A stretch of 64,000 nt of DNA from Flavobacterium lindanitolerans (GCF_002846575.1 NZ_PJND01000007.1:1550001-1614000), one strand, 5' to 3'. Counted from the first letter of the stretch, positions 29,701-37,249 are shown. Numbers and translations: made by a program. Notes: generated by a model not told the origin, from the letters alone.

Positions 29701-30025
29701 TATTTTTGTGATCAGGAAGTTTTATATACTCTGCTTTCTTTTTACATTTCGAAAGAATTGCAATGGTCAGTTTTTCATACTCTTCAAGCAATGTGAATAC
29801 AGCATCATAATTTTGTGGGATCTGGCTTTTAATTGTTGAGATAAAATACTTTGAACCATTTTCGGAAAGAAATTCATATCCTGAAAACTTACTTCCATTA
29901 AATTTCCTTATAATGCCTTGTTCAACTCCAATATAATATTCTTTTTTATTGCCGTTGATACTTTTTATATATGTACAATTGAAAATAATTTCAATTTTTT
30001 CCTCCGGAAATAGGCTGTTCATCAT
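26738..30025 (-). CDS. DEAH-type superfamily 2 helicase, probable defence protein
   Basis: A 1095-residue SF2 helicase. After an N-terminal region of about 135 residues come the Q-like segment FGLRPPQIGAL, Walker A MPTGTGKTE (161-169), DEAHH (276-280), motif III FTATPF (about 303-308) and, in the second RecA domain, GEGFDLPQL and the arginine-finger motif QFFGRFTRES. The remaining 550 residues form a large C-terminal region without a domain I recognise. It shares the overall plan of helicases in defence and type I/III restriction systems but is not an obvious HsdR, HamB or DISARM protein. Its gene is first in the operon with the GHKL-DUF3883 gene. It is transcribed divergently from the recombinase across a 239-bp region with a palindrome. 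Confidence 0.78.
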   Translation of the reverse strand: MMNSLFPEEKIEIIFNCTYIKSINGNKKEYYIGVEQGIIRKFNGSKFSGYEFLSENGSKYFISTIKSQIPQNYDAVFTLLEEYEKLTIAILSKCKKKAEYIKLPDHKNILQTWEGKFNYKKEVKDETGNITQFGLRPPQIGALHSILSHWSISTKPAVVVMPTGTGKTETMLCLTIAEKCQGLLVVVPSASLRTQIFNKFKSLGVLKDKRFQIVSSSAKNPIVGFLKTGIKSIDDANTLFESNVIISTPQIITGILSGDTKIKGALLNWCNLLIMDEAHHSQAKEWNNIKVQFETFNKPILLFTATPFRNDKKRLQGKVIYDYPLSLAQRDNYYKQIVFHPILEFNPLKSDQLIAEKAISILEKDIEEKYDHILMARVDTMSKAEEVFEKIYKPYQKYNPVFIHSGIKQTIRKKILEDIIAGKHKIIVCVDMLGEGFDLPQLKICALHDLHKNITTSFQFFGRFTRESILKLGNASIVANIADPELKGTLKKLYQKDSDWDKIISMANEDIIGSVKEEQDFFQNFSDAEIPAKIPLRNITPAMSTVVFRLFDDKIEWEPQNYTSCFNEEKYETVSVEHEEKNLLVIVAKKVDPVKWGKIDDLLNCQYDLYIVYLNEEQKLLYINSTNNGTTHDKLAEAIVGANKSLFNEADIYKCLDGVFQLELFNLGLKSTLDGPISFTMYAGNSIVSGLDELDKDTKSSSNLFGVGYENGDKVTIGCSSKGRVWTKLVKSIPDFCQWCDSLGNKLLDDSIDTQDIFKFIQKPELITELPANKVPVAMKWNEELYAYTSMTLHRGIPVVDFNVKLNSYGRDYVEFSIESNQNAIDYKLVLDPKIGRGYRYELVGTMPFVITYKGNEIDIAELFYDFPPVTWFHDNSKMYNNIFFPFKGKINLFDTSKILALEWTGTDIRKESQKQEKRADSIQYHIIEKLKSNTDYKIIFDDDDANEASDIVAIKFWEGGDSRIKIDLYHCKFSSKSQSGGRLKDLYEVCGQAQRSFHWRHTTYELLQHMVRRQNSRINQGKTSRYEIGGDEEMNTLLNMITSGYCELEFNIYVVQPGISKKAIEKETEHLKLLGATDLLLKKTGNSFFVMTSE

Positions 30026-30173
30026 GACTTAAATTTAACATATTTACAAGTCAGATATCAACTATTATATTTTTCCTATGACCTTATTGGTTTATATTCT
30101 TCAATCAATCTAAATATACAGACTTTCAACAACTTGTATTACCTACAAATATATTAAAAAAAGAAATTGAGCA

Positions 30174-30191
30174 ATTACGGAAAACCGTATT
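30174..30191. promoter_or_regulatory. Palindrome in the divergent helicase/recombinase intergenic region
   Basis: TACGG-AAAA-CCGTA is a perfect 5-bp inverted repeat, extended to about 8 bp with one mismatch. It lies between the divergent helicase and recombinase genes and could be an operator for a DNA-binding regulator. No such regulator is encoded nearby. Confidence 0.3.
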
Positions 30192-30264
30192 TACACAATA
30201 ATTTCAAGAGTTTAATTGCATAATTAATTTTCCATTAATACGCTCACGTTATTATTAGAAAATT

Positions 30265-31911
30265 ATGTCAACAGCAATTATTTACATCCGTGTCAGCACA
30301 GACGAACAAGCACAAAAAGGATACTCTCAACGTAGCCAAGAAGAAAAATTAAATAAATATTGTAGAGACAATCATATTGAAATTGTCCAGACCATATTTG
30401 AAGATCATTCGGCAAAAAACTTTGACCGACCAGCCTGGACTTCAATGATAAAAGAATTAAACATGAATAGAGCTACAAGACCAAACCTTATTCTATTTAC
30501 TCGCTGGGATAGATTTAGTAGGAATACAGCAAATGCGTATTATACAATAACCCAACTTCAAAAGATTGGAATTGAACCCCAAGCTACAGATCAACCTTTG
30601 GATATGTCAGTACCTGAAAACAAAGTATTATTAGCAATGTATATAGTCACAGCAGAAGTAGAGAATGACCGAAGGTCTTTAAACATTAAGCAAGGCATAC
30701 ACAAAGCCAAAAAGGAAGGAAGATATATGGGGCGAGCACCTATAGGTTATCTCAATATATCGTTACCAGATGGCACAAAAACAATCGTACCCCGTGAGCC
30801 AGAGGCAACATTGATCAAAAAGGCATTTCGAGACTTCGATGAAAATATATCAGTTCGTTCTTACCACAAAACCGTTCTTAGAGGTGGGTTAAAATGTAGT
30901 TTAAATGCTTTCTTCAATATACTTCAAAATCCAGTCTACTGTGGTAAAATAAGAGTTCCATCTTTAAATGGAAAAACTATAGTAGAGGTTCAAGGAATCC
31001 ATAAACCTTTAATTTCAATAGAAATTTTTGATGAAGTACAATCAAGAATTAAACGACGCGACAAAAAATACATTAAACAAAGCGACAATAGTGAGCTTAT
31101 GTTTAGAGGAATACTCAGTTGTCCTCTTTGTTCAAAAAAAATGTCTGGAAGTGGTTCAAAAGGAAGGTCCAAAAAGTACTTTTATTATCATTGTTCTTCT
31201 TCTTGTGGTTATCGAGTAAGGGCAGATCAAGTAAATGAAAACTTATTATCAGGGATTCGTTTGCTAAAACCAAATGTGGAATATACTCCAATTTTCGAAG
31301 ATCTTATCAGAAAGATTTATGGCAAATTGTACGAACAAAAATCTATTGATAAAACCAATATCAATAGATCATTATATAAAATGATAGAACGAGTTGCTAA
31401 TGCAAGGGAACTTTTAGTAAAAGGTACAATTGACGAAGAAGATTACCATTCAATAAAATCAGACTGCGAAAATAGAATTGGCATCTTAGGCACACAACTC
31501 AATGATGCTTATAAACTTGATATACAGCAGAAGCAGAGTTTAAAAAAGCTTACGAAATGTTTCTTAAAGCCCGCTCTTATTTTTCGTGGTACAGACAATT
31601 CCATAGAATTAAAAGTTGCTTCGTTGTTCTTGAATAAAGATTTTGTATATAGCGATGCCGACTTTACAAGTCACTTGAAAGATGAGGTTCGGATCGTTTA
31701 TGTATCTCAGCACTCTAATACAAAAGAGAACTTTGAAGAAGCAGGAGTCATTAAAAACATTAGCAAAGAACAAGAAGATATAATCTCGAATGTTATAGAA
31801 ATTGAACTAATCAAAGGGAATAAAATATCAACTCAAAATGCCACTAAGGTTTTATCCTTCCTGTTAAAACTTGCAGAAATTTGCATTTCTATCAAAATCA
31901 AGATCGGTTGA
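30265..31911 (+). CDS. Large serine recombinase (integrase)
   Basis: A 548-residue site-specific recombinase. The N-terminal resolvase-type catalytic domain begins with YIRVSTDEQ, with nucleophile Ser11 and the Arg cluster TRWDRFSRN at about 79-87. The Recombinase domain follows (about 155-265), then a zinc ribbon with Cys286, Cys289, Cys310 and Cys314, and a coiled-coil region (about 340-430) of the kind that controls the direction of serine integrases. All key parts seem intact. Such enzymes insert and excise islands and prophages; here it is the likely agent that moved this island. It reads toward tRNA-Pro, and the DNA between them may hold one attachment-site half. Confidence 0.92.
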   Translation: MSTAIIYIRVSTDEQAQKGYSQRSQEEKLNKYCRDNHIEIVQTIFEDHSAKNFDRPAWTSMIKELNMNRATRPNLILFTRWDRFSRNTANAYYTITQLQKIGIEPQATDQPLDMSVPENKVLLAMYIVTAEVENDRRSLNIKQGIHKAKKEGRYMGRAPIGYLNISLPDGTKTIVPREPEATLIKKAFRDFDENISVRSYHKTVLRGGLKCSLNAFFNILQNPVYCGKIRVPSLNGKTIVEVQGIHKPLISIEIFDEVQSRIKRRDKKYIKQSDNSELMFRGILSCPLCSKKMSGSGSKGRSKKYFYYHCSSSCGYRVRADQVNENLLSGIRLLKPNVEYTPIFEDLIRKIYGKLYEQKSIDKTNINRSLYKMIERVANARELLVKGTIDEEDYHSIKSDCENRIGILGTQLNDAYKLDIQQKQSLKKLTKCFLKPALIFRGTDNSIELKVASLFLNKDFVYSDADFTSHLKDEVRIVYVSQHSNTKENFEEAGVIKNISKEQEDIISNVIEIELIKGNKISTQNATKVLSFLLKLAEICISIKIKIG

Positions 31912-32084
31912 AAAAAAGAAAATATTTAAAAGCGTGGACATGGTTCGAATCCTTTAAACATATTCCCATATTCTTGACTTTTGACTCAAAATAAGCTCAA
32001 AAATACTGATATGGTGATTCTTTAATTAAAGGGAATTTTTACAGGAAGCCTTGCTATAGTAATAAAAAAGGGATTAAAATGAAA

Positions 32085-32120
32085 AATGGCACCATTTGTC
32101 TTCCAATGGCACCATTTGTC
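32085..32120. repeat. Two 16-bp direct repeats next to tRNA-Pro
   Basis: AATGGCACCATTTGTC occurs at 32085-32100 and again at 32105-32120, spaced by TTCC. Each copy contains the inverted arms AATGG and CCATT. It lies between the recombinase gene and the 3' end of tRNA-Pro. It may be an attachment-site or regulatory element; no second location was seen in the window. Confidence 0.6.
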
Positions 32121-32127
32121 GTTTTAG

Positions 32128-32202
32128 TCGGGGTGGCAGGATTCGAACCTGCGGCCTCCTGCTCCCAAAGCAGGCGCGATAACCGGGCTACGCTACACCC
32201 CG
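32128..32202 (-). tRNA. tRNA-Pro (anticodon TGG)
   Basis: On the minus strand the acceptor arms CGGGGTG and CACCCCG pair fully. The anticodon arm is CCTGC-TTTGGGA-GCAGG, giving TGG, and the T arm contains GGTTCGAATCC. Discriminator A is followed by CT, so the CCA end is not encoded. It sits at the right edge of the island, upstream of trxB and on the opposite strand. Confidence 0.95.
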
Positions 32203-32305
32203 AAAAGGTGAGTGCAAATATAAGACTATATTTTTATTCTGCAACAGAAAAAAAAGAAATAAGAGAATATTATTTTTAGATAGTTAAAACTAATCCGTTT
32301 ATGCA

Positions 32306-32334
32306 TTTAATCTTTCGATAAAAATGTACTTTTG
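32306..32334 (+). promoter_or_regulatory. Promoter of trxB
   Basis: TACTTTTG at 32327-32334 matches the Bacteroidota -7 box TAnnTTTG, with TTT(A) 18 bp upstream at the -33 position. It lies 31 bp before the chosen trxB start and overlaps an upstream in-frame ATG at 32332, ruling that start out. Confidence 0.6.
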
Positions 32335-32364
32335 CGTTGGAAAAAAATAATTCACTATACTATT

Positions 32365-33312
32365 ATGTCTGATACTATTGAAAAAATAAAATGTTTGATT
32401 ATAGGCTCCGGGCCTGCTGGATATACTGCTGCAATTTATGCCGCCCGTGCGGATATGAAACCTGTTATGTATACCGGTATGGAACCTGGGGGACAATTAA
32501 CCACCACGACAGAAGTTGATAACTTTCCTGGCTATCCGGAAGGTATTGACGGGCCAACCATGATGATACAACTACAGCAACAGGCGGAACGTTTTGGAAC
32601 AGAAGTTAGAATTGGAATGGTTACTGCTGTTGAATTTTCAAAAGAAAAAGGAGGGTGGCATAAAATTACGGTTGACGGAAGCAAGGAAGTCCTTGCTCAA
32701 ACGGTAATTATTTCTACCGGAGCTACGGCAAAATATCTTGGATTGCCAAGTGAACAAAAATTACGCGGTGGCGGAGTTTCTGCCTGCGCGGTTTGCGACG
32801 GATTTTTCTACAGAAACCAGGATGTTGCCATTGTTGGAGCAGGAGATACCGCTGCCGAGGAAGCCACCTATCTTGCCAATATTTGTAAAAGCGTAACCAT
32901 GCTGGTTCGAAAAGATGTGATGCGAGCTTCTAAAGCGATGCAGCACCGTGTTGAAAACACACCTAACCTGAAAGTGCTTTTTAATACAGAAGTAGAAGAA
33001 GTTGTGGGTGACCAGGTAGTAGAAGGTCTAAAAATGATTAACAATGCAACAGGTGAAAAATCGGAAATTGCTATTACCGGATTATTTATCGCGATAGGGC
33101 ACAAGCCAAATACAGACATCTTTAAAGGACAGTTGGATATGGATGAAACGGGCTATTTGATTACGTCCGGAAAAACAACCAAAACAAACCTTCCGGGAGT
33201 TTTTGCTTCGGGCGATGTTCAGGATAAAGAATACCGTCAGGCAATTACTGCGGCTGGTTCAGGCTGTATGGCAGCTTTGGATGCAGAACGTTATCTGGCA
33301 ACATTACATTAA
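32365..33312 (+). CDS. trxB: Thioredoxin reductase
   Basis: A 315-residue flavoenzyme that passes electrons from NADPH through FAD and a redox disulfide to thioredoxin in the cytosol. The FAD-binding GSGPAGYTAA is at about residues 15-24, the redox pair CAVC at 141-144, the NADPH-binding GAGDTAAEEA at about 156-165, and the second FAD motif FASGDVQD near the C terminus. Length and motifs are fully typical of low-molecular-weight bacterial TrxB. The start was set at MSDTIEK because the longer frame begins inside the promoter. It is a single gene followed by a strong terminator. Confidence 0.96.
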   Translation: MSDTIEKIKCLIIGSGPAGYTAAIYAARADMKPVMYTGMEPGGQLTTTTEVDNFPGYPEGIDGPTMMIQLQQQAERFGTEVRIGMVTAVEFSKEKGGWHKITVDGSKEVLAQTVIISTGATAKYLGLPSEQKLRGGGVSACAVCDGFFYRNQDVAIVGAGDTAAEEATYLANICKSVTMLVRKDVMRASKAMQHRVENTPNLKVLFNTEVEEVVGDQVVEGLKMINNATGEKSEIAITGLFIAIGHKPNTDIFKGQLDMDETGYLITSGKTTKTNLPGVFASGDVQDKEYRQAITAAGSGCMAALDAERYLATLH

Positions 33313-33331
33313 TCTACAAATGTATACGATA

Positions 33332-33362
33332 AAAAAATCCGGGCATTGCCCGGATTTTTTAT
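33332..33362. terminator. Bidirectional terminator between trxB and a GIN-domain gene
   Basis: AATCCGGGC-ATT-GCCCGGATT is a GC-rich stem flanked by a run of A on the left and T on the right. It separates the converging trxB and DUF2807 genes. Confidence 0.88.
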
Positions 33363-33383
33363 TTATGATTGTTGTTTGCGAGA

Positions 33384-34217
33384 CTATTTGATTGGCTTTT
33401 TCATAAGTACCGCGCTGTCGGTAAAATTTTTGATTTCAATTTTCTGGTCACCATACAACTGCAATTCTGATTTGCCTCCTGCTTCTATGATGGCTTTTAC
33501 ACTAACCTGTATGCTTCCGTTAGCATAAGCTTCGGTAATGATTTCAGCATTTTTGGCATTCAGGTTTTTTCCTGTAAAATTAGCATTGTTGTCCAGACGT
33601 AATTTTAAATCCACGATATCGCCTTCAATAACTGCCGTCGATTTTTGGTACATATCAAATTTTAGAGATTCAGAAGAAATCAGTGCTTTCATATTGGCAC
33701 TTTTACTCAGTTCGACTGCCGCAGTTTCTGCTTTTACATTCAGTTCTATTTTGGATTTGTCGTTGGCAAAAATGGTAAACCAACGCGACTTGACATTTAA
33801 AAACAGTTTTGTATAGTCGAATGTCTTAAAGGTAATGTTATCCAGTTCAATGTCAGAAAGCGCGTTAATTGTTGCTTCATTTTTCGCCGTCACCATTTTA
33901 AAGTCATCGGTATACGTAACCTTGACACTTAGTTTCTTATAGCTGGTTACATTTTTCGTGGTTGTAAGGCGCAAAGTACCTCCGTTCAGGCTGGATTCGA
34001 TTATTTCATGAAGATTTTCATCTGCCTCAATTTCCAGCGCATTGTTATCACCCTTGACAAGGAAGATTTCAATATTGTCTTCTACTTCCAGGTTTTCAAA
34101 ACTTTGGATTTCGCGGGGTGCTATGGTAACGACTTTGGTACCTTTAATTCTTTCCTTGCTTTGTGCAAAGGAAACGGCTGTTGTCAAAATGACGGCAAAT
34201 AGAATAAGTCTTCTCAT
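33384..34217 (-). CDS. Secreted GIN-domain (DUF2807) protein, third paralogue
   Basis: A 277-residue protein with a signal peptide (MRRLILFAVILTTAVSFAQ). The rest is a GIN/DUF2807 beta-helix-like domain, recognisable from VEDNIEIFLVKGDNNALEIEADENL. The family is described as putative auto-transporter adhesin-like; real functions are unknown. I set the start at 34217 because the longer frame adds 38 residues upstream of the signal peptide. It is one of three DUF2807 genes around padR-pspC, but a terminator at 34337-34362 separates it from the others, so it probably has its own promoter (TATATTTG on the minus strand at 34240-34247). Confidence 0.82.
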   Translation of the reverse strand: MRRLILFAVILTTAVSFAQSKERIKGTKVVTIAPREIQSFENLEVEDNIEIFLVKGDNNALEIEADENLHEIIESSLNGGTLRLTTTKNVTSYKKLSVKVTYTDDFKMVTAKNEATINALSDIELDNITFKTFDYTKLFLNVKSRWFTIFANDKSKIELNVKAETAAVELSKSANMKALISSESLKFDMYQKSTAVIEGDIVDLKLRLDNNANFTGKNLNAKNAEIITEAYANGSIQVSVKAIIEAGGKSELQLYGDQKIEIKNFTDSAVLMKKPIK

Positions 34218-34239
34218 TATAATGTAAGGATTGTTTTCA

Positions 34240-34247
34240 CAAATATA
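34240..34247 (-). promoter_or_regulatory. Candidate -7 box for the third GIN-domain gene
   Basis: TATATTTG on the minus strand matches TAnnTTTG and lies 22 bp upstream of the chosen start at 34217. No obvious -33 element was seen. Confidence 0.4.
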
Positions 34248-34336
34248 AATAAAGATTGCTAACGTTTTGTGGAAGGATGAATTTTTAGGAACTTGTCTTT
34301 TTATGGAGGAAATAACAGAAGTTATAAGCAAAAAAA

Positions 34337-34362
34337 ATCCCGATAAAAACTATCGGGATTTT
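34337..34362 (-). terminator. Terminator of the padR-pspC-GIN operon
   Basis: AATCCCGATA and TATCGGGATT form a 10-bp stem with a short A/C loop, flanked by A on one side and T on the other. It lies just after the stop of the lipoprotein GIN gene. Confidence 0.8.
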
Positions 34363-34365
34363 TAA

Positions 34366-35082
34366 TTATTCATTTTTGCTGATACCGCCTCCGGAATCAG
34401 CATTTTGTTTTAATGAGTTCCTTGGAGTATTGTTGTAGCTTATATTTCCGCCACTGCTGGCTTCGGCATCCAGTGTCAGAATGGGGTGGGCACTAATGGT
34501 AGCAGCACTGGAAGCAACGGCAATAACGTCATTTGCTAACAATTGATCAGCATCGATTTCGCTGGCGCTGGAAGAATCGGCTTTAAATTTTAGGGCTTTG
34601 CCTTTTAAATCTACAGAACTGGCACTACTGCTGTTGCAGGTAAGTTCGTCGGCTTCAACGGCAATATCAATTCCGGCGGCACTGCTTGCATCAACCAAAA
34701 GTTTGTCGGTTATCAGCGTACCTATGCTGGTAATTTTTGAGGCACTGGACGCTTCGAGGCTAACAATTACAGGCAGTTTTACTTTGATTTTTCTGGCATC
34801 AATATTTCTGAAGGTATTGGAATCTGCTTCAATATGGAGTATTCCGTTTTCAACTCTCGTTATAATATGCGAAAGCAGATTTTCATCAGCTTCAACAACT
34901 ACCTGATAGGCATCGCCCTGTTCTACTTCTACTTCAAGGGCGTTGCTTACGTTGATTCCTTTAAAACCGGTTACATTTCGAGTCTCTACCCTAACATTTC
35001 CACTGCCGGTTATTGTTCTTTCATTTGTGTAACGGCATGAAGAAAAGAACAGTGCAAATAGCAGGGCTATAATTAATTTCAT
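34366..35082 (-). CDS. GIN-domain (DUF2807) lipoprotein
   Basis: A 238-residue lipoprotein: MKLIIALLFALFFSSC is a signal peptide ending in a lipobox-like SSC. The DUF2807 domain follows (SNALEVEVEQGDAYQVVVEADENL) with many Ser/Ala-rich turns (SSASEIDADQ), typical of a right-handed beta solenoid. The frame could start 8 residues earlier at 35106, 2 bp after pspC's stop, but the later ATG gives a better signal peptide. It follows pspC directly and is probably co-transcribed with padR-pspC. Likely at the inner face of the outer membrane. Confidence 0.85.
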   Translation of the reverse strand: MKLIIALLFALFFSSCRYTNERTITGSGNVRVETRNVTGFKGINVSNALEVEVEQGDAYQVVVEADENLLSHIITRVENGILHIEADSNTFRNIDARKIKVKLPVIVSLEASSASKITSIGTLITDKLLVDASSAAGIDIAVEADELTCNSSSASSVDLKGKALKFKADSSSASEIDADQLLANDVIAVASSAATISAHPILTLDAEASSGGNISYNNTPRNSLKQNADSGGGISKNE

Positions 35083-35108
35083 GAAATAAATTATAATTCG
35101 AATCATAA

Positions 35109-36914
35109 TTAGTTGTTTTTAATGATTACTCCGTTTTTATCCATTTTTAAACCTTTTGGCTTATTACCTTGTGGTCCTTCTGTTCCTTCTTTTTTTATTT
35201 GTACGCTTTTGTCATTAATTGTTACAGTTGTTGAAGAATTTTGGCCATTCTGTATATTCTGGCGTTGCATTTCACGCTCTACCTCAAGTCGGGCCTCTTG
35301 TTCCGCTTCTCTGGCTATTTGTTCTTCATCAATCCAGACTTCTCCTTCTCCCTCTCCATGTACATCCGCACAATTTAAGCATTTTACCTGAGAAGATTGC
35401 ATTTGATAGATATAAATGTCAGAATCAAACCACAAGTCAAAGAAACCATTATCTGTATGGTCGTAATTTTGTACGGTCATATCCGGTTTGAAGTAGGTTC
35501 CTTCCGGAAGATACAGGAAGATTTCTACTTTTTGATGGCGGTATTTGTTTTTGCTGTCAGTTAGCAGGTAATTGTCCAGTAGTAACTGATTTCCTTTGAA
35601 TTTGTAGCCGTAATTGATTTTTTCAGCTCTTTCTCTGGCGGCAGCAAACGATTTGCCTTCTGCTTTTTTCTCTATCTGGATGTATGGCGTTTTTTCATCG
35701 GTTTTCAAAATACGCAGGGTCACATTATTGGAATAGATAACCATTGTTTTTGCGGAATCTTGTGCGAACAGGAAATCTTCCCTGTCATAGATGCTTTTTG
35801 CAAAATAGTCATTGTATGTAAATTTGATTTGTAAAGTATCTTTCGGATTCAGGTCGAATTTTTGCTTTTGCACTACTTTGGCATCAAATGCTACTTCTGT
35901 GGCTTGCTGTAATCCTAAAGCGACTAAGGTTCCAATTGAGATTATCCAAAGTGCCAGTAAAGTATATTTGGCAGGATTTCCGATAGACTTCATATTGGTA
36001 ATCAATAGTTTCAATCCCAATATCAAAAGGAAGAAGAAAGGAATTCCAATAGCTATCAGAATTAACATTCCAACAATCCAAAGTGGCACGTCTGTAAAAT
36101 TGTCGATATAGCTTTGCCATGGAAAATCTACCATTGAAAATGAACCGGCAGTGATAAATCCGATTACAAGTGATGCCAACGTTGCAGAAGCAACAACAAC
36201 AAGAAAAGCACCAATTAATTTTCCAAAAATAGAGAAGATTTTAAGCAGAACGTCACTTAGACTGCTCCCGATTCTTTCACCGGCATTTCTGGCCTGGTTG
36301 CCAAATTTGTCGTAATCTACATTTTTGAATTTTTCAGAAATAGTGTCGAATTCCTGACGGACTTTTTTCTCAATATTTGAAATTGTTACGGGTTCACCGG
36401 TCATCTCCAACTTTTCGGTTGTGGTGATGGCTGCCGGCATTAGAATCCATAAGATAATGTAGATTAAAAATCCTGTACCAAAGCCCAAAAGAAGGATTAC
36501 CATGATAATACGTAACCATAACGGGTCGATTCCAAGGTAATGTCCAAACCCAGCCAATACACCACCCACCATTGAATTGTCTTTGTCGCGGTATAACTTT
36601 TTAGTTCTTCTTCTGGAAAAGTTATAGGCAGGTTCTGCCACTTCCTCATCATCAATTCGGTAGTCTTCCGGCTGTCCCATTACCGTAATAATCTCTTCTA
36701 CATCCTTCAGACCTACGACTTGTTTTTCGCCACGGTTTTTTTCGGTAAGCAATTCAGCAATTCGCATTTCGATATCCTTCATAATCTCGTCTTTTCCGGT
36801 TGAGTTTGACAAGGAACGCTTAACAGCTTCGAAATAGCGATTTAATTTTTGATATGCATCTTCATCAATATGAAAGAACATACCTCCTAAGTTAATATTT
36901 ACTGTTTTGTTCAT
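35109..36914 (-). CDS. PspC-domain membrane protein
   Basis: A 601-residue inner-membrane protein. Residues 1-90 form a cytosolic domain found ahead of PspC in Bacteroidota (NINLGGMFFHIDEDAYQKL). The PspC domain is at about 105-162 (LYRDKDNSMVGGVLAGFG, then a membrane helix pair ending in LWILMPAA). Four or more further helices lie at about 230-340, and then a soluble part without known domain ends in a charged tail. PspC proteins sense envelope stress. The gene overlaps neither neighbour but is 5 bp after padR and 2-26 bp before the GIN lipoprotein gene, so the three form an operon probably repressed by the PadR protein. Confidence 0.9.
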   Translation of the reverse strand: MNKTVNINLGGMFFHIDEDAYQKLNRYFEAVKRSLSNSTGKDEIMKDIEMRIAELLTEKNRGEKQVVGLKDVEEIITVMGQPEDYRIDDEEVAEPAYNFSRRRTKKLYRDKDNSMVGGVLAGFGHYLGIDPLWLRIIMVILLLGFGTGFLIYIILWILMPAAITTTEKLEMTGEPVTISNIEKKVRQEFDTISEKFKNVDYDKFGNQARNAGERIGSSLSDVLLKIFSIFGKLIGAFLVVVASATLASLVIGFITAGSFSMVDFPWQSYIDNFTDVPLWIVGMLILIAIGIPFFFLLILGLKLLITNMKSIGNPAKYTLLALWIISIGTLVALGLQQATEVAFDAKVVQKQKFDLNPKDTLQIKFTYNDYFAKSIYDREDFLFAQDSAKTMVIYSNNVTLRILKTDEKTPYIQIEKKAEGKSFAAARERAEKINYGYKFKGNQLLLDNYLLTDSKNKYRHQKVEIFLYLPEGTYFKPDMTVQNYDHTDNGFFDLWFDSDIYIYQMQSSQVKCLNCADVHGEGEGEVWIDEEQIAREAEQEARLEVEREMQRQNIQNGQNSSTTVTINDKSVQIKKEGTEGPQGNKPKGLKMDKNGVIIKNN

Positions 36915-36919
36915 GATGA

Positions 36920-37249
36920 TTATTTTTGGCTGGTTATAATGTTTACGGCATCAGACAATTCCGTCCACGTGCCATTTAATTCTTTTAAAAATTGTTTTCC
37001 TAATTCGGTCAGGCCGTAATATTTTCTTGGCGGCCCCGATGTCGATTCTTCCCAACGATAGTTCAGAAGACCGTCGTTTTTCAATCTTGTCAGCAACGGA
37101 TAAACCGTTCCTTCTACAACAAGCAGTTTGGCATTTTTTAGAGTGTCAAGTATTTCTGAAGTATAAGCATCCTTCTCTTTTAAGACGGATAAGATACAGA
37201 ACTCTAACACTCCTTTGCGCATCTGGGCTTTAGTGTTTTCAATGTTCAT
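36920..37249 (-). CDS. PadR-family transcriptional regulator
   Basis: A 109-residue winged-helix protein. MRKGVLEFCILSVLKEKDAY at the start, GTVYPLLTRLKNDGLL in the recognition region and GPPRKYYGLTELG in the wing are hallmarks of the short PadR subfamily (PadR-s2 type), which lacks a long C-terminal dimerisation domain. It is the first gene ahead of pspC (5-bp gap), so it probably controls its own operon in answer to an unknown envelope signal. Confidence 0.92.
   Translation of the reverse strand: MNIENTKAQMRKGVLEFCILSVLKEKDAYTSEILDTLKNAKLLVVEGTVYPLLTRLKNDGLLNYRWEESTSGPPRKYYGLTELGKQFLKELNGTWTELSDAVNIITSQK

Larger units (their letters stand above)
15900..32127. mobile_element. Accessory genomic island with defence-type genes and a serine recombinase
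   Basis: The segment between the NTF2-like gene and tRNA-Pro holds a Cap4/STAND ATPase, a decayed small gene, a helicase-GHKL/DUF3883 operon and a large serine recombinase, with no housekeeping genes. Base composition differs between its parts, and gene-free scraps lie at 15.96-17.2 kb and 22.8-23.4 kb. The recombinase and tRNA-Pro mark the right side. I could not identify a direct repeat marking both ends, so the boundaries are approximate. Confidence 0.55.

Noticed and set aside
26738..30025. Assignment of the helicase to Hachiman, Zorya, DISARM or a type I/III restriction enzyme
   Set aside because: The needed partners (DUF1837 protein, ZorAB, DrmB/DrmC, methyltransferase, specificity subunit) are not encoded nearby, and the partner that is present is a GHKL-DUF3883 protein.
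31941..31952. T-loop-like sequence TGGTTCGAATCC downstream of the recombinase gene
   Set aside because: It matches the T arm of tRNA-Pro over about 12 bases, but the flanks form no T stem, acceptor or anticodon arm, so it is not a tRNA gene. A remnant of a tRNA-type attachment site cannot be excluded.
32332..32364. Upstream start for trxB adding 11 residues
   Set aside because: The extra codons overlap the TAnnTTTG promoter box and the usual TrxB start is the internal ATG at 32365.
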